NCBI GenBank assembly: GCA_018334075.1
Contig: JAGXSC010000045.1
Coordinates: 1 to 40,043, forward strand
Direction of reading: 5' to 3'
Length of the DNA stretch: 40,043 bases
DNA from: Actinomycetota bacterium
Lineage (GTDB): Bacteria; Actinomycetota; Coriobacteriia; Anaerosomatales; UBA912
Shown here: positions 27,101-34,796 of the stretch, in pieces
Numbering within the stretch: position 1 is the stretch's first letter
Layout: each line of letters starts with the position of its first letter
Program-made: the position numbers and the translations under genes
Notes under the pieces: model-generated
Databases searched by the model: none
Told to the model about the DNA's origin: nothing
What the model saw: only the letters and a program-made list of their open reading frames with translations

Positions 27101-27458
27101 CCCCCTTGCCTTCGCGAAATCGCTCGAGCGAAGATCTCACGCCCTCTACCAGATCAACTGTGTTTCGGTTGAGTATCGACGGCGCAGATCTGAGCTCGAC
27201 ACGACCCTCGCCGGCGCCAAAAAAATCATCGAGTGCAGAAAAAAGCTGCTCCCTGTTCCACTCCAACCCCGAACAGTCGAGCCAGATTACCTCCCCCTCG
27301 AATATCCCTGCAAGCTGAGAAGCCAGAACACTTTTTCCATAACCAGCCGGTGCGGCAAGGACCACAAAAGAGTCGTCCGCTTTGGCGACAGTCTCGACCA
27401 GTTTGTCTCTCGGTACAGTGCCCCGAAAACGCGAAAGGTATCTTTTCGAATAGTGCAT
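24117..27458 (-). CDS. STAND ATPase (MalT-like) with C-terminal OmpR-type wHTH and BTAD activator domain
   Basis: 1113 aa from ATG at 27458, with AGGGG upstream; GTG at 27464 is too close to it. The N-terminal NTPase has Walker A APAGYGKSVLASQ (GYGKS 39-43) and VTVVLDDMPVG as Walker B, typical of MalT/LuxR-type STAND regulators. A long TPR-like helical region follows (about 330-830). The C-terminus has a winged helix (VRMFGGLGVRVGDRSVREKD, then RKARLLFAMLVFKQG) and a bacterial transcriptional activator domain (LYVGELLPGDLYDDWFTDER, then SWRGVAADAWREDLHQNLMK). Such proteins activate transcription on ligand and ATP binding. The MalT-like body thus carries a SARP-like effector rather than a LuxR HTH. 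The target is unknown; the neighbouring membrane operon is a candidate. Confidence 0.88.
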   Translation of the reverse strand: MHYSKRYLSRFRGTVPRDKLVETVAKADDSFVVLAAPAGYGKSVLASQLAGIFEGEVIWLDCSGLEWNREQLFSALDDFFGAGEGRVELRSAPSILNRNTVDLVEGVRSSLERFREGKGVTVVLDDMPVGADVAAVRELTGMLETLDSSRVIVTTRWESPEVFEESDGVTLLQTDHLKLSEEECWQVLKRYLTGEVDVGAAEELMKLSAGRAATACVLARHIALGSFQSGENGSFAGPAPLDLVAHLNKLVDMQLDDRLKAVLYTCALLKSGTGEEAEAVVGRPAVADIQMLGKLMPLVTVSGAGETCRFRVHDLAAEIYEERCFTQPDSTRFQSDHLLRRALGNFDATGRYDALFALALRRAPLQLLAEWMEKAGNRLYESGELKLLSMAFSRLGPVGISRSSKLLFWNARLLRAKAEKEDALRLACAAYDLAIAEGNEKLAAEALMLRVCVQMDDALMAEATQVLSKILEMEVDDDVRALAHAYLGVCFSYLLDMDKGLPHIEKAIWIADNKNIHVEVEALVRNNALFVDVSVYGNLKQTRRRLSRLLNMEGLSLTMQIHIQGNLNAIHCELGRLERARQLTESTIKTSKKHGLTYVELWQLSNLATAAAGIGDYGQAKIAATEAYDGNKARNFEMELSRLCTYRSAWTRAAGEHEQALIFSETALEHATRCSGKWVEWLATLEFAANLLVLQDAPAAEKHAKSVRDSATKIGAAQYALIADMILAESDRRKGDLGAARKRLAPHAEYVLSEYSNWWIGMYIRAFPHLLGLLSEVADPDRLSRYLLKMVLPDDVEKTLIAALEVIRSKKTWKKLALRFTCEETADRIRQQLKRQDADVPMCKVRMFGGLGVRVGDRSVREKDWKKRKARLLFAMLVFKQGQDVPVDIIFDYLWPDKDSEKAQNNLYVIWSAMKSALLSKADRKVPLPYLEHVGGMCRMVSSLVSVDISEFGALRSEAIAAERMGDMESALGAYERLDELYVGELLPGDLYDDWFTDERDRYRIGFGDSMLRATELAAEMGDNARALRFSWRGVAADAWREDLHQNLMKQLAAAGQRSTAIEVYMKFCKRLNEDLGMDPSSETAQIYHQILSMEHLGTPRLSEPRDEDASTA

Positions 27459-27509
27459 GCCCACCGCCCCTACTAATGAGTCTCCCCAACATGCATCATT
27501 ACCTATCAG

Positions 27510-27538
27510 TCATAACAAAATCCAACTAATTTTTGCAA
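27510..27538 (-). promoter_or_regulatory. Promoter candidate for the STAND/BTAD regulator
   Basis: Minus-strand TTGCAA (27538-27533), 17-nt spacer, TTATGA (27515-27510). It overlaps the last codons of the DUF5317 gene and lies about 50 nt before the regulator start. Confidence 0.4.
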
Positions 27539-28083
27539 TCATCAAACTGATCATGCATAGCTGCGAAAATATATACCCCCAAACCAAACGACATATACAC
27601 ATCTCCTATGCTGACGATGTTTCCCGAATCTCCGGGTCCGGGCACCGGCAGCACATCGCCGAGCCATAACAAAGATGTACCCATTTCGGCCGGAACGTGG
27701 AGCCACGATTGATCCAGCGCGGCATAAACCACTTGCGCTTGGCTGGATATCATCGCAGCATTTGCCGTTAGTACCGGCATCCCGCCATTCACAGCGATTA
27801 CCACAATATTGAGTGCAAGGCCCAATGCGACAAGCGCAAAACCCGGCTCGCGGACGTTCCAAAGCGATATCGCGAGACAGCCTAAAGCCGGGATCATCCA
27901 AAAAACGTACAGTAAAATCGATTCGGGCAACTCCACCGGAATCCCCGTCGCCACAAGCTGAATAAACAGAAGCACAATAAATATCTCGATCCCCCGCAGC
28001 CGATGGTGGGCCAACGCGCCGAACTTTCCTTTGGTGATAAGGCCCAGCGCGATGCCGAGAAGCATTCCGATAATAAGAATCAT
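27526..28083 (-). CDS. DUF5317 membrane protein
   Basis: 185 aa with about five membrane segments (ILIIGMLLGIALGLITKG; IFIVLLFIQLVATGIPVEL; ILLYVFWMIPALGCLAISLW; FALVALGLALNIVVIAVNGG; and a C-terminal VSIGDVYMSFGLGVYIFAAM). The NGGMPVL motif and the GDVxxSFGxGVYIF end are those of DUF5317, a family of unknown function seen mainly in Actinobacteria. Its ATG overlaps the upstream HD gene stop (ATGA), placing it last in the three-gene HD operon. Confidence 0.8.
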   Translation of the reverse strand: MILIIGMLLGIALGLITKGKFGALAHHRLRGIEIFIVLLFIQLVATGIPVELPESILLYVFWMIPALGCLAISLWNVREPGFALVALGLALNIVVIAVNGGMPVLTANAAMISSQAQVVYAALDQSWLHVPAEMGTSLLWLGDVLPVPGPGDSGNIVSIGDVYMSFGLGVYIFAAMHDQFDDCKN

Positions 28084-29267
28084 CGCCTACCCCCGTAAGC
28101 CAGCCCAGCCTCAAGGGCATTCAGAACACTTTCAGAGTGCCCGGCCGGATCTCTTTGTCGCATGATGGAGATGCGCTCAGCTGTAGGCACGCCCCTGGCT
28201 GCGAGATCATCATAGTGTGAGGCGACCCTCACGATCTGCGCCAACAAGAACTTGTCCACCTCGACCTCAAGGGCAAACTTCGACTCCCTGCCCTGAAGTA
28301 ACAGTACCGGCGCAAGATCACTAAGAAACTCGACTTTTGAGAGCATTTCGGCTCCGCGGGACGCAACAGTATCGGAGCTCTCGTGGACGCTGCCATCCAC
28401 CCTTGCTTCCAGCCCTAACCTGCCGATGTCATGCAAGAGAGCGGCTGTCGTGAGCCGCTCCATCAACTCTCCGCTCAGACCAAGCTGACGGCCGATCAAG
28501 GCGGAAAGCTCCGCTGTACGCTCGGCATGCCCGCTTCTGGCTGGGTGTTGCATTTCGGGGATGTGCGCGAGCGCCGAGATGGTGTGCATATATGCCGAGC
28601 GCAAGCCGAGAAGCAGAGTGAAGCTGTGCTGCATAATCACCATTAGGGCCACAAGGATAAAAACCGCGAAATCACCTAGCCCCGGATAGATCAGCACCAT
28701 AACAATTGCAATCGATATCTGCGAGAGATAGAGCGTACCGACAGTTCGGACGATCCCATTAAAAGCATCGCGGATCCGAGAAAATCCATACCTTCCTTCG
28801 AAAATCAAGAACCCAACAATATCCACTAAGGCATAAACTACCCCAGATAAACCGCCCAAAAGAAAAAGTTGCAAGTGCCCGAGGGGGAAACCCGAACCCA
28901 AAAACGCAATGCTAAACAGCAGAGCCAGGCCATATATAACTATCACGCGCCTGAATAGATCAAAAAACCACATACGCGATATGTCGGTGGGCTTTACTAA
29001 AACCAGGGCCACCGCCGACCCCAAAGCCGCGGTCAAGGTTGCGACTTCGGGTGAGAGCAGCATCATGGCTCCGACGGCCGCTCCTACGTCGATTCCGAGT
29101 TTGCCGCCGCGAGTCAAAGCCAATGGCAAGAGATTGAATACCGCAATACCACCAGCAAGTAATAGTGATGTCAGCAGCCTGATATCAGGCCCGATAAACT
29201 CCATCACAAGCAAGGCCGTCAGCGATCCGATGGCTATGACAGTCCCTGACGCCCTTGCGCTAAACAT
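28080..29267 (-). CDS. Membrane-anchored degenerate HD-GYP-like protein
   Basis: 395 aa from ATG at 29267 (GGAGAG seven nt upstream), overlapping the previous stop by eight nt. About six membrane helices fill residues 5-210, then an HD domain with GHAERTAELSALIGRQLGLS and LLHDIGRLGLEA. The second half of the HD-GYP signature is missing: LLLQGRESKF stands where HHExxDGxGYP is expected, so cyclic-di-GMP hydrolysis of the usual kind is doubtful. The downstream helices fit an HD-GYP fold (DKFLLAQIVRVASHYDDLAA). It may act as a regulatory partner of the intact paralogue encoded just upstream. Confidence 0.83.
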   Translation of the reverse strand: MFSARASGTVIAIGSLTALLVMEFIGPDIRLLTSLLLAGGIAVFNLLPLALTRGGKLGIDVGAAVGAMMLLSPEVATLTAALGSAVALVLVKPTDISRMWFFDLFRRVIVIYGLALLFSIAFLGSGFPLGHLQLFLLGGLSGVVYALVDIVGFLIFEGRYGFSRIRDAFNGIVRTVGTLYLSQISIAIVMVLIYPGLGDFAVFILVALMVIMQHSFTLLLGLRSAYMHTISALAHIPEMQHPARSGHAERTAELSALIGRQLGLSGELMERLTTAALLHDIGRLGLEARVDGSVHESSDTVASRGAEMLSKVEFLSDLAPVLLLQGRESKFALEVEVDKFLLAQIVRVASHYDDLAARGVPTAERISIMRQRDPAGHSESVLNALEAGLAYGGRR

Positions 29268-30543
29268 TTGCCGGCTCTCCCACTCCTCGACGCACTGTGG
29301 CAGGAGCGATCGCCCCTTCGTTGATCGCGGCGACAAAGGCCTCCACGCATTTAGGGTCAAGGTGACTAGGGACAGAGTTCCTCAACTCCTGAATCGCCTC
29401 GTCCAATGAGAGAGTTTCCCGGTATGGCCTCAAGGAAGTGATCGCATCGAAAGTATCGGCGACCATAATTATGCGGGCACCTAAGGGTATCTCGTCACCC
29501 TTTAGCCCCATCGGATAACCTTTACCATCGAGACGCTCGTGGTGCGCGGCGATCAGCGGAATGACGTCACGCAAGAACTCTACTTCCTCCAATATCTCAA
29601 CCGCTATCGCGGGATGCTCCCTTATCTCGCAATATTCCTCGTCGCTCAACTCTCCCTGTTTGCACAGAGTCTCCCCCCGGACAATCACCTTGCCGATGTC
29701 GTGCAGCAATGCGGCCCACTCGATGCGCTGCACTTCGAACTCTCGCAAGCCTAAATGCTGACACACTGCTCGCGCGTAAGCCGCTACTCTTTCGGTGTGC
29801 CCGCTTGTGTACTTGTCCTTCACTTCTATCGCCGCTACCAGCGAGCGAACAGTATCCAAATACGCCGCCTGACGCTGCTGATAGATCATGAAGGTCTGTC
29901 TGGACACCAGGAAGGGAGCGATCAGTAATACGAGATACGCGAATCCCGCGAGTGCCACAAGTTTTGCGATTACGAGTCCCAGCAACGCTAGTGGAAGCAG
30001 CCCTCGTATATAATGCAACGCATCGGATGCAATTGCTCTGAACTGAGATTTGGTCACTAACCGGATCGCGATTACAACAAGCCCTACGTTTATTGCTGTA
30101 TACGTTACAGCCGTAAGTAGCACCAGTAACAGCCAAATCCAAATGTCAACACCTATCTGCGGTTCGAAGTATAGCGGCACGCCCCCCATGCCCAAATAGA
30201 CACTTCCCGCAACTGCCGCCGCTATTCCAAGCTGCGACATATTGAAAATAATTTGATAGAGTGGCTTGCCGCTAGCCAAGTCCCTGGAGGTTACCGATCC
30301 AGCAATCGCAACCATTACGCCTAGCTCAGGTCCGCCTAGCAAAATCGCAGCAAGGCAAATTGCAAACGCCAGTGACACGCTGCCGCCGTTCGGCAACTTA
30401 TAAGTAAGCATTTCAGCAACAAAACACACTGCACCAAGCAGCAACACTAGCAGCCAGTCAATACGGCCAGGCGAGCTATATAACCAATAGAGCATCAGCA
30501 CTGCCGCGAATGTAACTAGATGGAAGTAGGCACGGATCAGCAT
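29260..30543 (-). CDS. Membrane HD-GYP domain phosphodiesterase
   Basis: 427 aa from ATG at 30543, preceded by GGGGGTAGG. The N-terminal half has about seven membrane helices (MASE-like sensor). Residues about 235-415 form a complete HD-GYP domain: YTSGHTERVAAYARAV, LLHDIGKVIV, and AAHHERLDGKGYPMGLKGDE, followed by ARIIMVADTFDAITSLRPYR. HD-GYP proteins hydrolyse cyclic di-GMP (some cGAMP) at a di-metal site. It is the first gene of a three-gene operon with the degenerate paralogue and DUF5317. Confidence 0.92.
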   Translation of the reverse strand: MLIRAYFHLVTFAAVLMLYWLYSSPGRIDWLLVLLLGAVCFVAEMLTYKLPNGGSVSLAFAICLAAILLGGPELGVMVAIAGSVTSRDLASGKPLYQIIFNMSQLGIAAAVAGSVYLGMGGVPLYFEPQIGVDIWIWLLLVLLTAVTYTAINVGLVVIAIRLVTKSQFRAIASDALHYIRGLLPLALLGLVIAKLVALAGFAYLVLLIAPFLVSRQTFMIYQQRQAAYLDTVRSLVAAIEVKDKYTSGHTERVAAYARAVCQHLGLREFEVQRIEWAALLHDIGKVIVRGETLCKQGELSDEEYCEIREHPAIAVEILEEVEFLRDVIPLIAAHHERLDGKGYPMGLKGDEIPLGARIIMVADTFDAITSLRPYRETLSLDEAIQELRNSVPSHLDPKCVEAFVAAINEGAIAPATVRRGVGEPANV

Positions 30544-30608
30544 CGTGCCTACCCCCGCGATTCCGTTTGAGCTTTATGCCGCTCGCACATTATGGGCAAC
30601 AATTTTTT

Positions 30609-30683
30609 TTACAGTCTCATATTCGCTGCGCCAGTGTAAACAATGGCGGTTAGCGCGGTGAGTAGAAAAATAATGCGCTTCAT
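30609..30683 (-). CDS. Candidate 24-aa hydrophobic peptide (small ORF)
   Basis: ATG at 30683 is preceded by a perfect AGGAGGT nine nt upstream (TTAGGAGGTCTTCTTACTATG-like context, 30683-30702). It encodes MKRIIFLLTALTAIVYTGAA plus NMRL, then TAA. The product is a lysine/arginine start followed by one hydrophobic helix, as in small membrane peptides or leader peptides. It lies 65 nt upstream of the HD-GYP gene on the same strand. A run of eight A directly follows the stop. A 73-codon frame in another phase overlaps it (30574-30795) but has a weak ribosome site and no recognisable domain. No family known; it could also be a decayed secreted-protein start. Confidence 0.5.
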   Translation of the reverse strand: MKRIIFLLTALTAIVYTGAANMRL

Positions 30684-30818
30684 AGTAAGAAGACCTCCTA
30701 AGTGTTTCTTTGATCTTCTCCCATTCCGCTAAAGATGGAAGAACGCTGTCCGCTCCGCTCGCTCGTTTGCGTACAGTGTCCGGTTTGCTGATCATTCCGG
30801 TTGCCCGCTACAAGACCG

Positions 30819-31490
30819 CTATGTGGCTGTCAAAAAAAATCCGAGGCGACGATTGATCGCATCGAGCGTCGCCTTGACGATCGAGTCTTTCTCATTCTGT
30901 TGTACCAGGGCGGATCCCACAAAAGACTCCTCGCCCATGGCGGACACAAGCGAAACGCATGAGACCGCCACACGCTGACGGCCAAGTTGCAAGACATCGA
31001 CGTCTTCAAGGCCGAAAAGCCTGGCGTCGGGGACGCACTTGTTGATCGCGTTGAGAGTCGCTAAAGCCACCAGGCGAATCCGGCCGGTTTTGCTCGCGGG
31101 GCCGCTGGCTTCTCCCTGGTATGTCTTGCCATCGATTTCCAGCTCTACCACAACTGCCGAATGCACCCCGCTGACGTGGGCGTTTATCGATGAGATTCGA
31201 GTTCGAAGCCCACCTCGGAAATTGTCCGGCTCCAGCACTTTGGCCACATCGGCGCCCAATTGAGCAACCGATATTTTCTTGTGGTCAACCGCCAGGCCAT
31301 ATGCGGCCATCAATGTCGATTCGATGTCGCGAACAAGTTGTTTTGGCGCCTTGCTGGGAAGCGCCAGTACGTGTATCTCTTGAATGACTCCCTCTGGGGA
31401 TGCAACCACACGGGCAGCTTTGACCTCAGCTATCTGGCCCAACGTGTTTTCGATATCCTCAATCGATATCCGAGACACCTGCTGGTCCAT
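30819..31490 (-). CDS. Conserved hypothetical protein, unknown function
   Basis: 223 aa with AAAGG seven nt before the ATG. I do not recognise a named family. The N-terminal about 90 residues have a ferredoxin-like, ACT/BON-type pattern (IEDIENTLGQIAEVKAARVV, then LVRDIESTLMAAYGLAVDHK). The C-terminal half is beta-rich and may repeat a VxVEL...ATLxAI pattern twice (VVVELEIDGKTYQGEASGPA, ALATLNAINKCVP; and VSCVSLVSAMGEESFVGSAL, ATLDAINRRLG). It is soluble with no signal. It has a promoter of its own (31575-31604) after hpf and precedes the HD operon. Confidence 0.8.
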   Translation of the reverse strand: MDQQVSRISIEDIENTLGQIAEVKAARVVASPEGVIQEIHVLALPSKAPKQLVRDIESTLMAAYGLAVDHKKISVAQLGADVAKVLEPDNFRGGLRTRISSINAHVSGVHSAVVVELEIDGKTYQGEASGPASKTGRIRLVALATLNAINKCVPDARLFGLEDVDVLQLGRQRVAVSCVSLVSAMGEESFVGSALVQQNEKDSIVKATLDAINRRLGFFLTAT

Positions 31491-31574
31491 TCGCAGCCTT
31501 TCACTTGATTGACTTGCCGGTCAGATCAATCTCATGCCGATAAAACTACTAGGTTGCATCACGCACTGTTCCCT

Positions 31575-31604
31575 ACTCTATTCCTGTAAAAAGCGCCGTG
31601 TCAA
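31575..31604 (-). promoter_or_regulatory. Sigma-70-type promoter for the 223-aa gene
   Basis: Minus-strand TTGACA (31604-31599), 18-nt spacer, TAGAGT (31580-31575). Transcription would start near 31568, leaving about 78 nt of leader. It lies between hpf and the hypothetical gene. Confidence 0.6.
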
Positions 31605-31645
31605 GCAAAACGAAACCGAGCAACAGCCAAATGCTGCGCGGGTCT

Positions 31646-32200
31646 TCAGCTAACGCGCGGCTCTATCAGGCCATAATCCCCGTCCTTGCGACGATACAAA
31701 ACATTGACCGCCTCCGTTTCGGCGGATGTAAACACAAAAAAGTCATGGCCCAACAGCTCGAGTTGGAGTATCGCCTCTTCAGGCATCATCGGCTTTACAT
31801 TGAGCACCTTGGTCTTGACGATGCTGGGCTGCGCTTCCTCGTAGGTATCGCTCTCCACTGGCACCAATTGAGTTGAAGCCGCCCGCTTGCCGAGATGCCT
31901 GTCGAGCACCTTGCCCTTGTACTTGCGAAATTGGCGCTCCAACTTCTCTGACACAAGGTCGATCGCGGCATACATGTCAGAAGCGGCCTCTTTGGCGCGA
32001 ATGACAGGGCCCTTCGTCCAAACAGTGACCTCCGCGACATGATTTTTGCCGATGGAGGGGTTCTTCTCCACATAAAGCTCGACTTCGGCCCGCACATGGT
32101 CGCCATCGATGATTTTGGCGTTTCGGCCGATCTTGTCGTGCGCGTACTCGCGAATAGCGTCTGTTACCACCATATGCCGACCCTTGATTACCATGTCCAT
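31646..32200 (-). CDS. hpf: Long-form ribosome hibernation promoting factor
   Basis: 184 aa from ATG at 32200, with AGGAGGT five nt upstream (MDMVIKGRHMVV); the longer frame upstream is not needed. The N-terminal RaiA/YfiA domain (VTDAIREYAHDKIGR, then VRAEVELYVEKNPSIGKNHV) binds the decoding centre. The linker leads to the C-terminal dimerisation domain (LNVKPMMPEEAILQLELLGHDFFVF, with AVNVLYRRKDGDYGLI), the mark of long HPF that forms 100S ribosomes. In many Gram-positives it lies next to secA and comFC; here both are within 9 kb but separated by other genes. Confidence 0.95.
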   Translation of the reverse strand: MDMVIKGRHMVVTDAIREYAHDKIGRNAKIIDGDHVRAEVELYVEKNPSIGKNHVAEVTVWTKGPVIRAKEAASDMYAAIDLVSEKLERQFRKYKGKVLDRHLGKRAASTQLVPVESDTYEEAQPSIVKTKVLNVKPMMPEEAILQLELLGHDFFVFTSAETEAVNVLYRRKDGDYGLIEPRVS

Positions 32201-32241
32201 AAGGTACCTCCTATAACTACAGCGACGGGCTTGATTAAATG

Positions 32242-32278
32242 AAGACACCCATAACCATGCCGTTTATGGGCGCGTCTT
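32242..32278 (-). promoter_or_regulatory. Imperfect hairpin in the hpf leader
   Basis: Minus-strand AAGAC-CCCATAA pairs with TTATGGG-GTCTT (outer five and inner seven pairs; a small asymmetric internal loop; a 9-nt apical loop). It lies 38 nt after the glnQ-type gene stop and 41 nt before the hpf start. There is no proper T-run, so it may be a weak terminator of the transporter operon or a leader element of hpf. Confidence 0.5.
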
Positions 32279-32315
32279 GAGGTTTCGCTGCCAAGCCAAA
32301 TATCATGTATATAGT

Positions 32316-33062
32316 CTAACTGATATGGCCGAGAAAATCCCGTGTTCGTTCGTGAGAGGGCGAATCGAAAACTTGAGTGGGAGTTCCCTGCTCGACGATC
32401 AAGCCCTCGTCCATGAACACGACTCGATCCGCCACATCCCGAGCAAAGCCCATCTCGTGAGTCACGACCAGCATAGTCATTCCTCCTTTGGCCAGGGCCT
32501 TCATAACGTCGAGAACATCCCGAACTAGCTCAGGGTCGAGCGCGGAGGTCACCTCGTCAAAGAGCATCACATGCGGATCCATAGCGAGTGATCTCGCTAT
32601 CGCAACGCGCTGTTGCTGTCCGCCGGATAACTGCGCAGGATAGCTTTCTATCTTGTGCTCGAGCCCGACGCGAGTCAGTTGCTCTACGGCTACTCGCTCC
32701 GCTTCCTCTTTCGATCGGCTGAGCACCAGCCGTTGCGCAAGCATCACATTGCCCTTAGCGGTAAGGTGGGGAAACAGATTGAACGACTGAAACACCATTC
32801 CGATGTGCTCACGAACCCTGTTGATATTGGTTTTCGGGGCGTTGACCATGACGTCCTCGAACCAGATCTCGCCGCCGGTGGGCTCTTCGAGGCGATTCAC
32901 GCAGCGCAGCAGTGTTGACTTGCCGCTTCCGCTGGGGCCGAGGATGACGACCACCTCGCCCTTGGTCACCTCAAGATCGACCCCTTTGAGCACCTCATTG
33001 GAGCCGAAAGTCTTGCGAAGACCAACGAGGCGAACGATCAACTGCGATGACGTGTCGCTCAC
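32316..33062 (-). CDS. Polar amino-acid ABC transporter, ATP-binding protein
   Basis: 248 aa from GTG at 33062, overlapping the permease stop (GTGA). Walker [14 protein letters not shown]-loop [15 protein letters not shown], signature [17 protein letters not shown], Walker [15 protein letters not shown] and switch [15 protein letters not shown]. This is the GlnQ/HisP group. The usual DEPTSALDPE reads [10 protein letters not shown], a variant also seen in other members. It energises uptake of polar amino acids with the permease and binding protein upstream. Confidence 0.94.
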   Translation of the reverse strand: MSDTSSQLIVRLVGLRKTFGSNEVLKGVDLEVTKGEVVVILGPSGSGKSTLLRCVNRLEEPTGGEIWFEDVMVNAPKTNINRVREHIGMVFQSFNLFPHLTAKGNVMLAQRLVLSRSKEEAERVAVEQLTRVGLEHKIESYPAQLSGGQQQRVAIARSLAMDPHVMLFDEVTSALDPELVRDVLDVMKALAKGGMTMLVVTHEMGFARDVADRVVFMDEGLIVEQGTPTQVFDSPSHERTRDFLGHIS

Positions 33063-33835
33063 CTTCCTCCACCACCCTCCGACTCGGCGAGTTTGGCTTC
33101 AAGGCGTGCGACGATTCTGCCTAGGGGTATGGTCAAAAGCAGGTAGAATCCCGCCGCAACAATATAGGCAGACATATTGAGCTCGACGGCCGCGAACTGT
33201 CTCGCACGTTGGGTAATCTCGTTGATGCCAACCGCTGCAAGAAGAGCGGTGTCTTTGAAGAGCAGGATGAACTCGTTCATCATCGTCGGTAGTATGCGGC
33301 GCACTGTTTGAGGGATGATCACGAAGAACATCGCCTTTGGCAGAGTCATCCCGAGCGAGCGAGCGGCCTCCATCTGACCCTTGTGAATCGACTGAATACC
33401 GGCGCGGAATATCTCGGCCATATACGCAGAGGAGTTGAGGGACAAGATAAAGAGGCCACGCATGTAGATTGTGTAATCAATGCCGAACAAAAACGGCTCT
33501 TTGAGCCAGGGATTATCGCGAATCATATCCTGATATCCCGGAAGCAGCGTGACGCCGAACCACACGACCAGAATCTGCAGGAAAAGCGGTGTGCCTCTGA
33601 TCAGATCGACATACGCAGTAGCTGGCCATCTGAGGAGACGCGACTTTGACATCTTGAGAAACGCTATCGCCAGCCCTACCGGGATCGCCAAAAGAAACGA
33701 GCCAACCCCAAAAAATACAGAAACCGGAAAAGCGCTAAAGATAATGGGAATCGATCTTTCGATCACGTCGACCGAGAGAAACAGCCTCGTGACCGGGTTA
33801 GTCTCCCACCACTGAATGAAAGCTTCCAACAGCAT
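33059..33835 (-). CDS. Polar amino-acid ABC transporter, permease
   Basis: 258 aa HisM/GlnP-type inner-membrane permease. About five membrane segments start near residue 30 ([20 protein letters not shown]). [20 protein letters not shown] is the family start of the transport domain, and the EAA loop reads [34 protein letters not shown] single permease with one ATPase suggests a homodimeric pore. It is coupled to the ATPase gene and separated from the binding-protein gene by 96 nt with a strong hairpin. Confidence 0.94.
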   Translation of the reverse strand: MLLEAFIQWWETNPVTRLFLSVDVIERSIPIIFSAFPVSVFFGVGSFLLAIPVGLAIAFLKMSKSRLLRWPATAYVDLIRGTPLFLQILVVWFGVTLLPGYQDMIRDNPWLKEPFLFGIDYTIYMRGLFILSLNSSAYMAEIFRAGIQSIHKGQMEAARSLGMTLPKAMFFVIIPQTVRRILPTMMNEFILLFKDTALLAAVGINEITQRARQFAAVELNMSAYIVAAGFYLLLTIPLGRIVARLEAKLAESEGGGGR

Positions 33836-33861
33836 CTCCTGGACAAAGACAGCGACAGCGA

Positions 33862-33896
33862 TTAAGGGGCCGGCGATTGCCGCAGCGGCCCCTTAA
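33862..33896 (-). promoter_or_regulatory. 11-bp perfect hairpin between binding protein and permease genes
   Basis: TTAAGGGGCCG (33896-33886 region on the minus strand) pairs perfectly with CGGCCCCTTAA around a 13-nt loop. There is no strong T-run. In binding-protein ABC operons such intercistronic hairpins often stabilise or attenuate the message so that the binding protein is made in excess; that role here is inferred. Confidence 0.6.
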
Positions 33897-33931
33897 ATCA
33901 CTAGAACATCTTATAACCCATTTGGCGCGCT

Positions 33932-34774
33932 TTAGGGAATTGAAAGCGGGTCGGCGCCAAACCACTTGCGATATATCTCGACGTATGTACCGTCTTCCTT
34001 TATCTCGGCTAGTGCGCCGTTTACCGCATCACGCAGCGCGGTGTTTTCCTTGTTGAACCCGAATCCGTACTGCTCATCGGTTTGGATCTCAGCGACAACG
34101 GCCACGCCGCGTGCGGGATCCTTCGCGATATCCTGCGAGATCGGTGCGTCGTTGATCACAGCATCAACATCACGAGCCTGCAAAGCGCCAAATGCTGCGA
34201 GAATGTCATCGAAAGTTACAATCTCAACACCCTTCGGCTCTAGATTTTCCTTGGCCCAGATCGCGCCGGTGGTTCCGGACTGAACTCCGACCTTGTCCCC
34301 GGCTCCGAGATCATCGACGCTGGCAACAGGCGAATCCTTGACGACAGCCAAAGACTGGTTCGCGTTGATGTAGGGGTCCGAGAAGTTGATCTTCTCGGCA
34401 CGCTCGGGAGTGATCGTCATCGCCGAGGCTATCATGTCGAACTCTGTGCCTGCCTGCATTCCGGTGATGAGAGCGTCGAACTTGTAGGTCTTGAACTCCA
34501 CCTCGTAGCCGATGCGCTCGCCTATCGCCTTCACCAAGTCGACGTCGAAACCAACGATCTCTCCGTCAACCACGCTCTCAAACGGAGGATACGCCGTGTC
34601 CGAACCCACGATTATCTTGCCGGGAACCAGCGTTCCGAGATCTGCTGGCTCTTCGGCAGCAGGCCCGTTGGCCGGTTCAGGCGGCTGGGCAGCCGGTGCA
34701 CAGCCAGAAAGCAGCACCGCCATCGCCAGCATCATCGCAAGCACCGTCGGGAAAAACTTACGCAATTTGGTCAT
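33932..34774 (-). CDS. Amino-acid ABC transporter substrate-binding lipoprotein
   Basis: 280 aa from ATG at 34774 (GGGTGG seven to nine nt upstream). It has a lipoprotein signal (MTKLRKFFPTVLAMMLAMAV, then LLSGCAPA with the lipobox Cys), a Pro/Ala/Glu-rich spacer, and an SBP_bac_3 domain: VGSDTAYPPFESVVDGEIVG-FDVDLVKAIG, then GVQSGTTGAIWAKENL and AVINDAPISQDIAKDP. The arginine/polar residue pattern is that of GlnH/HisJ-like proteins, but the ligand is not predictable. It feeds the permease and ATPase downstream. Confidence 0.94.
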   Translation of the reverse strand: MTKLRKFFPTVLAMMLAMAVLLSGCAPAAQPPEPANGPAAEEPADLGTLVPGKIIVGSDTAYPPFESVVDGEIVGFDVDLVKAIGERIGYEVEFKTYKFDALITGMQAGTEFDMIASAMTITPERAEKINFSDPYINANQSLAVVKDSPVASVDDLGAGDKVGVQSGTTGAIWAKENLEPKGVEIVTFDDILAAFGALQARDVDAVINDAPISQDIAKDPARGVAVVAEIQTDEQYGFGFNKENTALRDAVNGALAEIKEDGTYVEIYRKWFGADPLSIP

Positions 34775-34796
34775 CAATGCCCACCCTTCCCATAAG

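Noticed and set aside
30574-30795. 73-codon frame as the real gene between the 223-aa gene and HD-GYP
   Set aside because: Weak ribosome site and no domain; the overlapping 24-codon frame has the ideal Shine-Dalgarno. Not excluded completely.
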